Shown here: piece after piece, positions 37,718 to 43,661 of the stretch
How the letters are laid out: the number at the start of each line of letters is the position of its first letter
Numbering within the stretch: position 1 is the first letter of the stretch
Origin: an uncultured Oscillospiraceae bacterium
Lineage (GTDB): Bacteria > Bacillota > Clostridia > Oscillospirales > Oscillospiraceae
Reading direction: 5' to 3'
NCBI GenBank assembly: GCA_944387285.1
Contig: CALXEH010000013.1
Span: 1-43,661 of the forward strand
DNA length: 43,661 bases
The notes under the pieces: model-generated
Databases searched by the model: none
The model's input: only the letters and a program-made list of their open reading frames with translations
Told to the model about the DNA's origin: nothing
Made by a program: the position numbers and the translations under genes

Positions 37718-37930
37718 GTGCCGATAATACTGAGACTTGACCGCGTGATGGCTGACAGGAAGATGTCCTTAAACGAGCTGGCCGAGCGCGTGGGCATAGC
37801 GAACGTGAACCTCTCGAAGATAAAGACGGGCAAGGTGAGCGCCATCCGCTTTTCGACGCTCGAGGCCATCTGCGAGGCCCTGGACTGCCAGCCGGGCGAT
37901 ATACTGGAATACAGCCCGCCGCACGAATAA
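37718..37930 (+). CDS. Small XRE-family HTH regulator (YozG-like)
   Basis: A 70-residue single helix-turn-helix protein, almost nothing but the DNA-binding domain: 'DRVMADRKMSLNELAERVGI', 'NVNLSKIKTGKVSAIRFSTL', ending 'CQPGDILEY'. The start is GTG with AAGGTG upstream, 13 bases after the DUF2975-like gene. It is closely similar to the regulator at 41857 (shared 'RFSTL' and 'CQPGDILE'). It probably autoregulates the two-gene unit; the signal is unknown. Confidence 0.88.
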   Translation: MPIILRLDRVMADRKMSLNELAERVGIANVNLSKIKTGKVSAIRFSTLEAICEALDCQPGDILEYSPPHE

Positions 37931-37944
37931 CACTAATAAATAAT

Positions 37945-37973
37945 GGGGGACCCCAGGCGAGGGTCCCCCTTTT
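37945..37973 (+). terminator. Terminator of the first DUF2975-HTH module
   Basis: GGGGGACCC / GGGTCCCCC stem with a 7-nt loop followed by TTTT. Confidence 0.92.
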
Positions 37974-38013
37974 GTCCCCTCCTGCGCTTTTGTGTGCATG
38001 AGGGGGTCTTCCG

Positions 38014-38041
38014 CGCCCCGCTTTTTCAAAAAAGCGGGGCG
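38014..38041. terminator. Terminator-like hairpin after hflX
   Basis: CGCCCCGCTTTT and AAAAGCGGGGCG form a 12-bp stem with loop TCAA, six bases beyond the hflX stop. The T run is inside the stem, so the mechanism may differ from a classical U-tract terminator. Confidence 0.6.
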
Positions 38042-38047
38042 AAAATT

Positions 38048-39343
38048 TCATGCTTGGGCGGTGCCGTCCCGGTCCTGCACATACTCCCGCACCAGGCCCC
38101 AGAGTTCGGGTTTTACCACGGCCTCGACCGTCACGCCGTCCTCGCCGTAGTCCACAGAGAGCACCGCGGCCTCGCGGCGGAGCGTGTCGGCTATGCCGGC
38201 CCTGTCGTAGGGCAGCAACAGCGTCACGCGGCGGCTCTCCCGGCCCAGTATCTCCGCGATGAGCTTCACCAGCTCCGCCGTGCCCTCGCCCGTCTTCGCC
38301 GAAATGCAGACCGTGTTCTCGCCCCTCGGCAGCAGGCCCAGGTAGCGGTCGCATTTGTTGTACACCCTGATGCAGGGCGTGGCGCCCGCGCCCAGCTTGG
38401 CGATGAGCTCCTCCACGACCTCGATCTGCCTGGCCATGTCTTCGCTCGAGATGTCTATGACGTGCAGCAGCAGGTCGGCGTACTGCAGCTCCTCCAGCGT
38501 GGCCTTGAAGGCCTCCACCAGATGCGTCGGCAGCTTTCGGATGAAGCCAACCGTGTCCGAGATGAGCGCCTCCTGCGCCTCGTCCAGCTTCAGCCGGCGC
38601 GTCGTCGTGTCCAGCGTGTCGAAGAGCCGGTCGTTCGCCGGGATATCCGAGCCCGTCAGCGTGTTGAGCAGCGTGGACTTGCCCGCGTTCGTGTAGCCCA
38701 CGATGGCGACCACCGGCATGGCGTTGCGCTCGCGCCGCCGGCGCTGGACGCTGCGCACCTTGCGCACCTGCTCGAGCTCCTCGCGCAGCTTCTGTATCTT
38801 GCGCCGGATGTGCCTTCTGTCCGTCTCCAGCTGCGTCTCGCCCGGGCCGCGCGTGCCTATGGGCGACGAGCCGCCCGAGGCCGTCTGCCGCACCAGGTGC
38901 GTCCACATGCCCGTCAGCCGCGGCAGCAGGTACTCGTACTGCGCCAGCTCCACCTGCAGCTGGCCCTCGCGCGTGCGCGCCCTCTGCGCGAAAATGTCCA
39001 GGATGAGCCCCGAGCGGTCCAGCACCTTCACGCCCAATTCCTCGGACAGCACCCTCAGCTGCGAGGGCGACAGCTCGTTGTCGAACACCGCAAGGTCGCA
39101 GCCTGAGTTCTCCACTATCTCCTTGAGCTCCGCCACCTTGCCCTCGCCCAAAAACGAGCGCGGGTCCGGCGTCTGGCGCTGCTGCAGCAGCACGGCCGCG
39201 ACCTCGCCGCCCGCCGTGTCCACCAGCTCCGCCAGCTCCTCCATCGATACCTCCGTGCTCCGTTCCGCCGCGTCCATCGACGCCGCCGAAAGCCCGGCCA
39301 GCACCGCCCGCTCCTTCCTCTTTGCCGTTTCGTTTATGGCCAT
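38048..39343 (-). CDS. hflX: Ribosome-splitting GTPase HflX
   Basis: Rescues stalled ribosomes under stress. The 431 residues have the N-terminal HflX domain ('DPRSFLGEGKVAELKE', 'GVKVLDRSGLILDIFAQRA'), the Gly-rich linker 'GTRGPGETQLETDRR', and the G domain with G1 'GYTNAGKST', G3 'SDTVGFIRKLP' and G4 'NKCD'. GAGG is only a few bases before the ATG. No separate promoter is visible between it and the rpmE terminator, so it is either expressed by read-through or from a promoter I did not recognise. Confidence 0.95.
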   Translation of the reverse strand: MAINETAKRKERAVLAGLSAASMDAAERSTEVSMEELAELVDTAGGEVAAVLLQQRQTPDPRSFLGEGKVAELKEIVENSGCDLAVFDNELSPSQLRVLSEELGVKVLDRSGLILDIFAQRARTREGQLQVELAQYEYLLPRLTGMWTHLVRQTASGGSSPIGTRGPGETQLETDRRHIRRKIQKLREELEQVRKVRSVQRRRRERNAMPVVAIVGYTNAGKSTLLNTLTGSDIPANDRLFDTLDTTTRRLKLDEAQEALISDTVGFIRKLPTHLVEAFKATLEELQYADLLLHVIDISSEDMARQIEVVEELIAKLGAGATPCIRVYNKCDRYLGLLPRGENTVCISAKTGEGTAELVKLIAEILGRESRRVTLLLPYDRAGIADTLRREAAVLSVDYGEDGVTVEAVVKPELWGLVREYVQDRDGTAQA

Positions 39344-39360
39344 TACCTCATTTCAAATGC

Positions 39361-39398
39361 AAAAATAAAAAGCCGCCGCGCATGAGTGCGTGACGGCT
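39361..39398 (-). terminator. Terminator of rpmE
   Basis: Minus-strand AGCCGTCACGC / GCGCGGCGGCT stem (one G-T pair, one mismatch), 6-nt loop, then TTTTTATTTTT. Confidence 0.85.
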
Positions 39399-39409
39399 GA
39401 GTAAGGCAG

Positions 39410-39610
39410 TTATTTGATCCCGTACTTCTTGTTGAACTTATCGACGCGGCCGCTGGTGTCCACGAGCTTCTGCTTGCCGGTGTAGAACGGGTGGCACTTG
39501 GAGCAAATTTCCACGGTGATGTTCTCCTTCGTGGAGCCGGTCTCGATAACGTTGCCGCAGGCGCACCTGATGGTGGTCTTATAATATTTCGGGTGGATGC
39601 CTTCCTTCAT
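39410..39610 (-). CDS. rpmE: 50S ribosomal protein L31, zinc-binding type
   Basis: A 66-residue protein, '[20 protein letters not shown]' with '[13 protein letters not shown]'. The cysteines CAC and CSKC mark the zinc-containing (C+) form. Unusually for such a short gene it has its own promoter, a structured leader and a terminator. It lies between hflX and sigF. Confidence 0.97.
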   Translation of the reverse strand: MKEGIHPKYYKTTIRCACGNVIETGSTKENITVEICSKCHPFYTGKQKLVDTSGRVDKFNKKYGIK

Positions 39611-39634
39611 TTTCCTTCACCTCAACATTGGGCT

Positions 39635-39665
39635 GTCTTGAGCATGTCCCACATGGTTACAAGAC
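39635..39665 (-). ncRNA. Structured leader of rpmE (candidate L31 leader)
   Basis: GTCTTG (39635-39640) pairs with CAAGAC (39660-39665) and encloses CATGT-CCC-ACATG (39643-39655), giving a 6-bp plus 5-bp stem with an internal loop between the promoter and the rpmE ribosome site. L31 autoregulatory leaders have been described in Firmicutes; homology here is inference. Confidence 0.5.
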
Positions 39666-39674
39666 GCAAATGTG

Positions 39675-39703
39675 ATTGTAGCACAGCGCGCGGCCCATTG
39701 CAA
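39675..39703 (-). promoter_or_regulatory. Sigma-A promoter of rpmE
   Basis: Minus-strand TTGCAA and TACAAT with a 17-bp spacer, about 65 bases upstream of the start codon. Confidence 0.8.
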
Positions 39704-39719
39704 GGCTTTTTTAAACTTT

Positions 39720-40433
39720 TTATTCGCAGGTCAGCAGCTCGCGCAGGCGCTCCACGGCCCGGCGCTCCAGGCGCGAGACCTGCACCTGCGAGACGCCTAT
39801 GACCCGGGCTGCGGCGTCCTGGGTCATGTCGTGGAAAAAGCGCAGGCCGATGACCTGGCGCTCGCGCTCCGGCAGGGCCTCGATGGCCTCGCGCAGCGAG
39901 ACGTGCTCGACCAGGCGCTCCTCCTGGCCGTAGTCGCCCAGCACCTGCTCCAGGGTGAAGCCCTCCTCGCCGCTCTCGCGCTGCAGGCTCTCGGCCGGGC
40001 CGGTGGCGGTCTCGGCGACGGCGATCTCCTCTATCGTGAGGCCCGTCTCCTCCGCCAGCTCGGAGAGCGCGGGTTCGCGGCCGAGCCGCTGCTCCAGCGC
40101 GGTGCGGGCCGTGCGTATCGCCGCCGCGCGCTCCTTTATGCCGCGGCTGACCTTCACCGCGCCGTCGTCGCGCAGGAAGCGGCGTATCTCGCCGGAGATC
40201 TTCGGCACCGCATAGGTGGAAAACTGCGTGCCGAAGCTCTCGTCATAGCCCTCGATGGCCTTGAGAAAGCCCAGGCAGCCGAGCTGGTAGAGGTCCTCGG
40301 AGTCCACGCCCCTGCCGAAGTAGCGCCGCGCCACGCTCCAGATGAGGCCGGAATTCTCGCAGACCATGCGCTCTGCCGCCTGCCTGTCCCCGGCCCTCGC
40401 CGAGCGCAGGCAGTCGATGGCGTCGCCGGTCAT
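39720..40433 (-). CDS. sigF: Forespore sigma factor SigF (SpoIIAC)
   Basis: RNA polymerase sigma-70 family member for the forespore. The 237 residues contain region 2 ('DLYQLGCLGFLKAIEGYD', 'FSTYAVPKISGEIRRFLRDD'), region 3 ('LSELAEETGLTIEEIA') and region 4 ('ALPERERQVIGLRFFHDMTQ', 'VSRLERRAVERLREL'). Its start overlaps spoIIAB by four bases. Identity as sigF rather than sigG rests on the spoIIAA-spoIIAB context. No terminator follows before the rpmE promoter. Confidence 0.95.
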   Translation of the reverse strand: MTGDAIDCLRSARAGDRQAAERMVCENSGLIWSVARRYFGRGVDSEDLYQLGCLGFLKAIEGYDESFGTQFSTYAVPKISGEIRRFLRDDGAVKVSRGIKERAAAIRTARTALEQRLGREPALSELAEETGLTIEEIAVAETATGPAESLQRESGEEGFTLEQVLGDYGQEERLVEHVSLREAIEALPERERQVIGLRFFHDMTQDAAARVIGVSQVQVSRLERRAVERLRELLTCE

Positions 40434-40870
40434 CCCTCGCCCTGCCTCTGCTTTATCGTCCTCACCATCGTCACCGTCGTGCCCCGGCCGGGCGAGGAGC
40501 GCACGCGCAGCTTGTCCGTAAAGCTCTCCATGATGGTGAAGCCCATGCCGCTGCGCTCGGCCCCGCCCGTGGTGAAGAGCGGCTCGCGCGCGCGCTTTAC
40601 GTCTTCAATGCCTCGGCCCCAGTCCTTCACCACGATCTCGAGCCGGCCGCCCTTCATTATCCTCAGCCTGAGCATGACCCGGCCCAGGCTGTCCGGATAG
40701 GCGTGGACGGCGCAGTTCGTCACCGCCTCGGAGACCGCCGTCTTGATGTCGCCCAGCTCCTCCAGGGTCGGGTCGAGCTGGGCCGCAAAGGCCGCGGCGG
40801 CCGCGCGCGCAAAGCCCTCGTTCACGCTGCGGCTGGGAAACTCCAGCTTTATGTAGTTTTCCGATTTCAT
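40430..40870 (-). CDS. spoIIAB: Anti-sigma F factor, serine kinase SpoIIAB
   Basis: Holds SigF inactive and phosphorylates SpoIIAA. The 146 residues form a GHKL ATPase with N box 'SEAVTNCAVHAYP', G1 'KDWGRGIEDV' and G2 'SGMGFTIMESF'. The frame opens further upstream at 40987, but the ATG at 40870, overlapping the spoIIAA stop as ATGA, matches the family start (MKSENYIKLEF). Confidence 0.96.
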   Translation of the reverse strand: MKSENYIKLEFPSRSVNEGFARAAAAAFAAQLDPTLEELGDIKTAVSEAVTNCAVHAYPDSLGRVMLRLRIMKGGRLEIVVKDWGRGIEDVKRAREPLFTTGGAERSGMGFTIMESFTDKLRVRSSPGRGTTVTMVRTIKQRQGEG

Positions 40871-41187
40871 GTCCTGCGTTCTCCCTTCACTGTTATGAAC
40901 CTGTCTATGCCCGAGGCGTCCAGCACGCGCAGAGGCTGGCTCGCCGGGTTTTCTACCTGCGCCCGGCCGCCCGTCTCGTGCATCCACTGCCGCGTCTTCA
41001 TGATTAGCGCTATGCCGGACGAGTCCATGAAGGTCAGGCCCGCCAGGTCCAGCACCGCGTCCCGGGGCATGTACTTCTCCAGCAGCCCGTTTATCCGCTC
41101 CATCGCGCCCTTGGCGCCGTGGTGATCAAGCTCCCCGGACAGATGCAGCGTCAGCCGCCCGGAGGCGTAGCTCGTCGTTATCTCCAT
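40867..41187 (-). CDS. spoIIAA: Anti-anti-sigma factor SpoIIAA
   Basis: Unphosphorylated form releases SigF from SpoIIAB. The 106-residue STAS protein has the phosphorylation motif 'FMDSSGIAL' (54-62) and 'DAVLDLAGLT'. AAAGGAGG 8 bases before ATG 41187 fixes the start; the frame is open further to 41271 but has no ribosome site there. First gene of spoIIA; the leader is about 120 nt if the candidate sigma-H promoter is used. Confidence 0.95.
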   Translation of the reverse strand: MEITTSYASGRLTLHLSGELDHHGAKGAMERINGLLEKYMPRDAVLDLAGLTFMDSSGIALIMKTRQWMHETGGRAQVENPASQPLRVLDASGIDRFITVKGERRT

Positions 41188-41276
41188 GTCTGAGCCCTCC
41201 TTTCCTGCTATTTTATTAGACACCGGCGCAGGATGCGGTCGAAACCCGTCGCCCGGCTCAAAAAGTGGCAAAATCG

Positions 41277-41330
41277 TTTATCGAGAAATATTTATCGTAA
41301 TTCGATAAACAATGCTTGCAATTCGATAAG
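41277..41330. repeat. Four TTTATCG half-sites, two per orientation
   Basis: TTTATCGA (41277-41284), TTTATCG (41291-41297), CGATAAA (41303-41309) and CGATAAG (41324-41330). The inner pair is a palindrome with 5-nt spacer. The identical decamer AATTCGATAA occurs at 41299 and 41320, exactly 21 bp apart. The array overlaps the -35 of the second DUF2975 promoter. Confidence 0.7.
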
Positions 41331-41344
41331 AGTTGTGTTAAGCT
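41316..41344 (+). promoter_or_regulatory. Sigma-A-like promoter of the second DUF2975 module
   Basis: TTGCAA (41316-41321) and TAAGCT (41339-41344) with a 17-bp spacer. The predicted leader is very short before the AAAGGAG at 41352-41358. Confidence 0.55.
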
Positions 41345-41348
41345 CTGC
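41319..41348 (-). promoter_or_regulatory. Candidate sigma-H promoter of spoIIA
   Basis: Minus-strand GCAGAGCTT, 12 bp, ATCGAATTG. The -10 fits the sigma-H RnnGAAT pattern; the -35 matches only partly. It overlaps the opposing promoter of the DUF2975 module almost base for base. Confidence 0.4.
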
Positions 41349-41366
41349 TCGAAAGGAGCTGTTAGC

Positions 41367-41846
41367 ATGAAACAGAAAGAGCTCTCCCGCTGGATGAAGG
41401 GCATAGTTGTGCTTGGCTTTGTCTGCGTCCTGTTCCTCGACGCCATATGGGTGCCGGAGCTGGGCAAGGACATAGCCTGGAGCACGCCTGAGCTCGCGCG
41501 GATGTTTTGGCCCTGCCTGATATATTTCTGGATAAGCACCCTGCCGGTCATGTATTTCATGGTGCTGGTCTGGCAGATGGCCGCCGAGATAGGCCGGGAC
41601 AACAGTTTCTGCCTCAAGAACGCGCTGCGCCTGCGCACCTGCAGTCTGCTGGCGGCGGCGGACACCATCTACTATATAATAGGCGGCGTGGTGCTGCTCT
41701 CCATGGACCTGCTGCACATCGGCATCGCCATCATCGGCATGGGCGTGTGCGCCGTGGGCGCGGCCATCTCCGTGCTCTGCGCTGCGCTCTCGCATCTCAC
41801 GCGCAAGGCCGCCGATATGAGGTCGGAAAACGACCTCACGATCTGA
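41367..41846 (+). CDS. DUF2975-like membrane protein (second copy)
   Basis: A 159-residue protein with four membrane helices (about 10-30, 45-70, 95-115, 120-142) and a cytoplasmic 'EIGRDNSFCLKNALRLRTCS' element that parallels 'DRDPFNMENVRLLRRM' in the protein at 37174. AAAGGAG 8 bases before the ATG fixes the start. It is followed after about ten bases by a small HTH regulator and then a DUF4173 membrane protein. Presumed partner of that regulator; function unknown. Confidence 0.76.
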   Translation: MKQKELSRWMKGIVVLGFVCVLFLDAIWVPELGKDIAWSTPELARMFWPCLIYFWISTLPVMYFMVLVWQMAAEIGRDNSFCLKNALRLRTCSLLAAADTIYYIIGGVVLLSMDLLHIGIAIIGMGVCAVGAAISVLCAALSHLTRKAADMRSENDLTI

Positions 41847-41856
41847 GGTGGGCGCC

Positions 41857-42072
41857 ATGATAAGGATTAATCTCGACGTCATGCTGGCCCGGCGCAAGAT
41901 GAGCCTCACGGAGCTGGCCGACAGGGTGGGCATCACGCTGGCAAACCTCTCCGTGCTCAAGACCGGCAAGGCCAAGGCCGTGCGTTTTTCTACGCTGGAC
42001 GCGCTCTGCCGCGCCCTGGTCTGCCAGCCCGGCGACATCCTGGAATTCACCGAGGAGGAGCAAAATGGATGA
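41857..42072 (+). CDS. Small XRE-family HTH regulator (second copy)
   Basis: A 71-residue single HTH protein: 'LDVMLARRKMSLTELADRVG', 'LANLSVLKTGKAKAVRFSTL', 'CQPGDILEF'. A GTG at 41848 is possible, but the GAGG eight bases before ATG 41857 favours the latter. It is highly similar to the regulator at 37718. It overlaps the next gene by eight bases. It probably binds the repeats in the promoter upstream of this operon (inference). Confidence 0.88.
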   Translation: MIRINLDVMLARRKMSLTELADRVGITLANLSVLKTGKAKAVRFSTLDALCRALVCQPGDILEFTEEEQNG

Positions 42073-43516
42073 ACGCATCGACAGGCCGAAGCCCGTTTTC
42101 GGCCTGCGCGAGGGCCTGATGCTGCCCGCGGCGCTCTGCCTGGGCCTGCTCTGGCGGAACGTATTTTCAATAATGGGCCTTGCGGACCTGGCCTTCGGGC
42201 CGCATCCCGGCCCGGCCCTGGGCGCGGCGGTGTTCACGGCGCTCATCTGGGCCTTCGTGCTGCTGTTTCTGGGCGGGCAGGCGCGCTGGGACGCTTACAG
42301 CGCCGGCCTGGCCGCCGGCGTCGGGCTGCTGGCGCTCTTCTGCGTGCTCACGGGCAGCGGCGGGATACGGCTCGTGAACTTCGTGCTCATCTTCTGCGGC
42401 TCGGTGCTGGCCTTTTTTTCGCTCTCCGGCAGGTCGGCCGCGGGCCTGGGCAGCGCGGAATGCGTCACCCAGGCCGTGGGCCTCTTCTTCCGCGCCGCCT
42501 TCACGAACTGGGACAAGCCCTTCCGTGCCCTGGGCGGCATAAGGAAGGGCGCCGGCGGCTCGCAGGCGCTGACCGGGGCGCTGCTCGCCCTGCCCGTGCT
42601 CGTCGTGGTCACGGCCCTGCTCGCCGCGGCCGACCAGGTCTTCGCGGGCTGGTTCACCGGCATCGCGGACTGGTTCTCCGCGCCGGATGTAACGGACAGG
42701 CTGTTCCGCGTCCTCGCCACGCTGTTCTGGAGCCTCTGCTTCTTCTCCTGCCTCTATTTTGCCGTCCACGGCCCCGCGCCGGCGGCAGAGCCGCAAAAAG
42801 AGCGCCCGCGCGGCGCCCCTGCGGCTTATATCACCGCGCTGGCGCTGCTGGCGCTCGTACACATCGCGTTTTGTGCCGTGCAGTTTACCTATCTCTTCGG
42901 CGGGGCCGAGGCTGCGGCCATGCAGGGCGGCTGGGCCGAATATGCCAGGCGCGGCTTCTACCAGCTCGTGCTCGTCGCGGCCATAGACCTGGGCTTCGTG
43001 CTCTTCTGCGCGGCCAAGGGCGGCGGCTCGGCGGCCGAAAAGGCGCTGTCCCTGCTCATCTGCCTGCTGACGCTGGTCATCCTGGCCTCGGCCTTCCGGC
43101 GGATGCGGCTCTACATCGCGGCCTACGGCCTGAGCCTGCTGCGGGTGATGACCCTCTGGGCCATGGCCTTCATTCTCCTGAGCCTCGTGCTGGCAGCGCT
43201 GAAGGTCCTGAGGCCGGGCTTCAGGTTCTGGCCCTGCTTCGCGGCCCTGGGGCTCTACGGCTGGGTGCTCTTCAACGCCGCCGGCGTGGACGCGCGCATA
43301 GCCGACTACAACGTGGACGCCTACCTCTCCGGCAAGCTCGGAAGCGTGGACACCGCCTACCTCGCCAACCTCTCGCCCGCCTGCATCCCGGCGCTCGAGC
43401 GGCTCTATGAGGCGGAGGGCGGCGACGGGCTGCGCCGGAGCATAGACGGCCTGCGTGCCGACGGCCCGGACAGCTGGATAGAGTGGAGCCTGCCGCTGGA
43501 AAAATATACTGGTTAA
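42065..43516 (+). CDS. DUF4173 multi-pass membrane protein
   Basis: A 483-residue protein with about eleven to twelve membrane helices. 'EYARRGFYQLVLVAAIDLGF', 'RRMRLYIAAYGLSLLRVMTL' and the C-terminal 'NAAGVDARIADYNVDAYL' followed by 'DTAYLANLSPACIPAL' are the conserved parts of DUF4173/DUF4153-type proteins. Its ATG lies inside the end of the HTH gene, so the three genes form one operon. The biochemical role is not known for the family. There is a clear promoter for another gene just after it but no obvious terminator. Confidence 0.85.
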   Translation: MDERIDRPKPVFGLREGLMLPAALCLGLLWRNVFSIMGLADLAFGPHPGPALGAAVFTALIWAFVLLFLGGQARWDAYSAGLAAGVGLLALFCVLTGSGGIRLVNFVLIFCGSVLAFFSLSGRSAAGLGSAECVTQAVGLFFRAAFTNWDKPFRALGGIRKGAGGSQALTGALLALPVLVVVTALLAAADQVFAGWFTGIADWFSAPDVTDRLFRVLATLFWSLCFFSCLYFAVHGPAPAAEPQKERPRGAPAAYITALALLALVHIAFCAVQFTYLFGGAEAAAMQGGWAEYARRGFYQLVLVAAIDLGFVLFCAAKGGGSAAEKALSLLICLLTLVILASAFRRMRLYIAAYGLSLLRVMTLWAMAFILLSLVLAALKVLRPGFRFWPCFAALGLYGWVLFNAAGVDARIADYNVDAYLSGKLGSVDTAYLANLSPACIPALERLYEAEGGDGLRRSIDGLRADGPDSWIEWSLPLEKYTG

Positions 43517-43531
43517 AACCCGGCCTGCGTG

Positions 43532-43560
43532 TTGACCGAAGCGTGTCCTCCTGATATACT
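43532..43560 (+). promoter_or_regulatory. Sigma-A promoter at the right edge
   Basis: TTGACC (43532-43537) and TATACT (43555-43560) with a 17-bp spacer. Confidence 0.72.
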
Positions 43561-43613
43561 TAAAATGTATTTATTATTTATTATAAGATTAACTATTAAA
43601 AGTCAACCACAAA

Positions 43614-43661
43614 ATGAATAGCTGTGGTGAAAAGGAGATGGTTCAAAAAGGGTATAGCAAA
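43614..43661 (+). CDS. 5' end of an unidentified gene cut by the window edge
   Basis: An open frame 'MNSCGEKEMVQKGYSK' runs to the window end. An alternative ATG at 43638 overlaps the only AAGGAG, which is too close to serve it; the ATG at 43614 has no clear ribosome site. The promoter upstream supports a gene here, but its identity and start cannot be decided from 16 residues. Confidence 0.35.
   Translation, partial: MNSCGEKEMVQKGYSK

Overview
The window is a GC-rich chromosomal stretch from an endospore-forming Firmicute, most likely a high-GC member of Clostridia (Oscillospirales-like). I infer this from spoIIAA-spoIIAB-sigF, spoIID, gdpP-rplI-dnaB, rpmH-rnpA-yidD-yidC-khpB, rqcP, the class 1B pyrD/pyrK pair, canonical AGGAGG ribosome sites and many near-consensus sigma-A promoters (TTGACx, 16-18 bp, TAtaaT). 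The genus cannot be named from the sequence alone. I saw no rRNA, tRNA, CRISPR array, insertion sequence or phage gene.

Layout. 1-1843 holds the end of an ABC exporter operon (ATPase tail plus permease). 1905-14268 is a pyrimidine region on the minus strand: pyrC-pyrK-pyrD-pyrF-pyrE-pyrB-pyrI as one tightly overlapping operon, and carA-carB as a second transcription unit followed by a YbjQ-like gene. Two plus-strand genes separate the two blocks: a processive-type family 2 glycosyltransferase and an unrecognised 64-residue protein, each with its own promoter and terminator. Together the pyr genes encode UMP synthesis from bicarbonate and glutamine to OMP decarboxylation. 14438-16993 carries a nitroreductase, a flavodoxin-like protein, the S4 protein RqcP and a soluble PAS/ATPase sensor kinase whose promoter is preceded by Spo0A-box-like repeats. 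17287-18300 is a GAPDH gene.

18377-28193 is a long minus-strand run (GNAT, gdpP, rplI, dnaB, tilS, hpt, ftsH, ychF) with one obvious promoter at its head. It mixes c-di-AMP turnover, replication, tRNA modification, purine salvage and proteolysis. 28284-31636 has a sugar-nucleotidyltransferase with an odd C-terminal domain and a large orphan solute-binding-like lipoprotein. 31687-34887 is the classical origin-proximal cluster rpmH-rnpA-yidD-yidC-khpB, here ending in acpP and not accompanied by dnaA or mnmE.

35026-43661 contains a membrane protein of unknown function, spoIID, two paralogous DUF2975-plus-small-HTH modules (the second with a DUF4173 membrane protein), hflX, rpmE and the spoIIA operon. 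The intergenic regions are rich in dyads and structured leaders. The most interesting are the pyrC leader hairpin, the rpmH promoter nested in a terminator, the rpmE leader stem, and the overlapping divergent promoter region between spoIIA and the second DUF2975 module. I did not find a clear-cut new multi-gene defence or metabolic system; the best novelty candidates are the DUF2975/HTH/DUF4173 modules, the truncated nucleotidyltransferase-mutase fusion and the orphan lipoprotein.
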